A stretch of 7,658 nucleotides of DNA from Halobacteriovoraceae bacterium (GTDB lineage Bacteria; Bdellovibrionota; Bacteriovoracia; Bacteriovoracales; Bacteriovoracaceae): NCBI GenBank assembly GCA_018663815.1, contig JABJPQ010000029.1, forward strand, positions 1 through 7,658. Reading direction: 5' to 3'. Shown piece after piece: positions 6,112 to 7,658 of this stretch; positions within the stretch are counted from its first letter, which is position 1, and each line of letters opens with the position of its first letter. The position numbers and the translations under genes were made by a program. Below the pieces are notes generated by a model. It had not been told where the DNA came from and ran no database searches. It saw only the letters and a program-made list of their open reading frames with translations.

Positions 6112-6937
6112 CGCCCTAGAGATTCAAAGTGCTTTAGCAAACAAAAAAGAGATTGGTTTTGTTCCAACGATGGGAAATTTACACCCTGGCCATTTATCTC
6201 TCATAAAAAAATCGTTGCAGGAAAATAATCTTACCGTAATTTCTATTTACGTAAATCCTACCCAGTTTGCAATCGGTGAAGACTTTAATGATTACCCTCG
6301 TACATTGACAGAGGATGTGGCAAAAATAAAAAAGATTCTAAGCCATGATGACCATGTATTGGTCTTCGCACCCACATCTGATGCTGAGCTCTACCCTCAT
6401 GGGAAAAAAGTTATAACGGCCACTGGTCCTTGTGATATTTTAGAGGGGTCTTTGAGAGCTGGACACTTTGATGGCGTTGTTACGATTGTCAAAAAGCTCT
6501 TTGAACTCATAGCTCCTCACAGAGCCTATTTTGGTAAAAAAGATTACCAACAATATGTTATTATTAGAGAACTTGTAAAAATGAACCAATGGCCAATTCA
6601 AATCATTGGAATGCCCATTATCAGAGAAGCATCAGGAATTGCGATGAGTAGCCGCAATAGCTTTCTTTCCCCCCATGAAATGCTATCAGCGATTAAGCTT
6701 AGAGAAACGTTACTCCAACTTAAAAGTGTCATCATGAGTAAGAATTATTCGCTAACACAAATCAACCAACAATTGGCTGACTATAACAAAGACCCCAATT
6801 TTAATTATCTCGCTCTGCATACTCAAGAAAGCTTAGCTCCAGTTTCTACTTTAAACCAAAAGATGATACTACTAGGTAATTACCAGCTCGGAACAACTAA
6901 ACTGCTCGATAATATCGAGTTTGAAGGACCTGCATGA
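6092..6937 (+). CDS. panC: Pantothenate synthetase (pantoate--beta-alanine ligase)
   Basis: PanC condenses pantoate and beta-alanine with ATP through a pantoyl-adenylate, completing pantothenate. It is 281 aa (E. coli 283), a cytoplasmic nucleotidyltransferase-fold enzyme. Motifs: PTMGNLHPGH (25-34) with the HxGH histidines H31 and H34, VNPTQF (54-59), DYPRT (67-71), LRAGHFDGV (121-129), FGKKDYQQ (147-154), and GIAMSSRN (182-189), the KMSKS-like loop. The usual RPGHF has Ala for Pro. The start is supported by GGAAG at 6081-6085, 6 nt upstream, although it places the gene 20 nt inside coaBC. Its beta-alanine supply, normally from PanD, is not encoded in this window. The stop overlaps the hflX start as ATGA. 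Confidence 0.97.
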   Translation: MLTVFHSALEIQSALANKKEIGFVPTMGNLHPGHLSLIKKSLQENNLTVISIYVNPTQFAIGEDFNDYPRTLTEDVAKIKKILSHDDHVLVFAPTSDAELYPHGKKVITATGPCDILEGSLRAGHFDGVVTIVKKLFELIAPHRAYFGKKDYQQYVIIRELVKMNQWPIQIIGMPIIREASGIAMSSRNSFLSPHEMLSAIKLRETLLQLKSVIMSKNYSLTQINQQLADYNKDPNFNYLALHTQESLAPVSTLNQKMILLGNYQLGTTKLLDNIEFEGPA

Positions 6938-7658
6938 ATTACGAAGAATACCAAATAAAGCTAGAAGAAAAAGCTACTCTCGTGAGTATCGTTTGCTCCA
7001 ATTTTGAGTTTCATAACTCTTTAGAGCAAACTCAGGCTTCATTGATTGAGCTCAAAGAACTATTGAGAACACTCGGTGTCGAAACTGGTAGTTCGCATTT
7101 TCAAAACAAAAATAAAGTCGATCCAGCAACCATGTTAGGGGAAGGTAAATTAATCGAAATAGCTGAAGAAGCAAAACGTGAAGGATCATCTTTACTTGTG
7201 TTTGATTTTGAATTAACAGCAAGTCAGATGCGAAACATTAAACGCATTACCGGTCTGGAAGTTATTGACCGTTGTATGGTTATTCTCGAAATCTTTGCTC
7301 ACCATGCTCGAACTAAAGATGCAAAAATACAAATTGAAATATCACGCCTTAATTATATGCTTCCTCGACTTCAATCTCTTTGGACTCACTTTTCAAAACA
7401 AAAAGGTGGTATTGGGATGAAAGGTGAAGGTGAGCAACAACTCGAAATCGATCGCCGAATCATTCGTGATAAAATTGCCTTTTACAAAAAACAGCTAATT
7501 GAAATTGAAAAGACAAGAAAAGAGCAACGCAAACATAGAGAACACAATGTAGTAACTGCAGCCTTAGTAGGTTATACCAATGCAGGTAAATCAAGCCTCA
7601 TGAATAAACTTTGTAAAGTGAATGTCCTAGCTGAGAACAAACTTTTTGCAACCTTAGA
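6934..7658 (+). CDS. hflX: GTPase HflX, ribosome-associated (3' part outside window)
   Basis: HflX is a translational GTPase-family protein that binds the 50S subunit and splits stalled or heat-damaged ribosomes. Visible are 241 residues: the HflX N-terminal domain with the glycine-rich MLGEGKLIEI (67-76), LEVIDR (108-113), FAHHARTKDAKIQIE (121-135), and YMLPRL with W150; then the coiled linker rich in Lys, Arg and Glu (176-204); then the G domain with P-loop GYTNAGKSS (213-221) and AENKLFATL (233-241) leading into switch I. The frame is open at the edge, with the remaining G motifs missing only because the window ends. The conserved GxRGPGETQLExDRR is GMKGEGEQQLEIDRR here, losing the Pro and Thr. 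Start: ATG 6934, with AAGGA at 6924-6928 and a 4-nt overlap with panC. There is no functional link to CoA synthesis that I know of; co-transcription is the observation. Confidence 0.95.
   Translation, partial: MNYEEYQIKLEEKATLVSIVCSNFEFHNSLEQTQASLIELKELLRTLGVETGSSHFQNKNKVDPATMLGEGKLIEIAEEAKREGSSLLVFDFELTASQMRNIKRITGLEVIDRCMVILEIFAHHARTKDAKIQIEISRLNYMLPRLQSLWTHFSKQKGGIGMKGEGEQQLEIDRRIIRDKIAFYKKQLIEIEKTRKEQRKHREHNVVTAALVGYTNAGKSSLMNKLCKVNVLAENKLFATL

Noticed and set aside
1..7658. CRISPR array, tRNA/rRNA, insertion sequence, toxin-antitoxin or defence genes
   Set aside because: No spaced direct repeats, cloverleaf-like segments, transposase motifs, inverted terminal repeats or defence-family proteins were seen; nearly all the sequence is accounted for by housekeeping genes.

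Overview
The window looks like the chromosome of an AT-rich, Gram-negative, proteobacteria-like organism (GC in the upper 30s percent by eye). YacG, a SuhB-type phosphatase, a type III pantothenate kinase and a bifunctional CoaBC occur together, coding density is very high, and there is a single-membrane-pass coiled-coil protein of a kind common in predatory bacteria. My best guess is Bdellovibrionota, near Bacteriovorax/Halobacteriovorax. That placement is an inference from style and gene content, not from a marker gene.

Layout. The left third is on the minus strand. A class IV PLP aminotransferase (2472-1690) is followed by yacG (1700-1482) and an inositol-monophosphatase-family enzyme (1492-647); each gene overlaps the next by 11 nt. 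After a 102-nt gap with a good sigma70-type promoter comes a membrane-anchored coiled-coil protein with a TTG start (544-1), which runs off the left edge.

The right two thirds are one tightly packed plus-strand operon that diverges from the aminotransferase across 46 nt. It contains a ketol-acid reductoisomerase-like gene (2519-3457), panB (3454-4212), coaX (4214-4888), coaBC (4888-6111), panC (6092-6937) and the start of hflX (6934-7658, cut by the right edge). Adjacent genes overlap by 1 to 20 nt or are 1 nt apart, so translation is probably coupled along the message.

How the genes work together. PanB makes ketopantoate from 2-ketoisovalerate, PanC joins pantoate to beta-alanine, CoaX phosphorylates pantothenate, and CoaBC makes 4'-phosphopantetheine. 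The missing step between PanB and PanC, ketopantoate to pantoate, is normally done by PanE. No panE-like gene is present. In its place, overlapping panB by 4 nt, sits a divergent IlvC-like protein that keeps the KARI catalytic and metal-binding residues. The main hypothesis from this window is that it is a dedicated, KARI-derived ketopantoate reductase. The divergent aminotransferase could be PabC-like or, less likely, could supply 2-ketoisovalerate from valine. PanD, CoaD and CoaE are not in the window. No RNA genes, mobile elements, CRISPR arrays or long repeats were seen.
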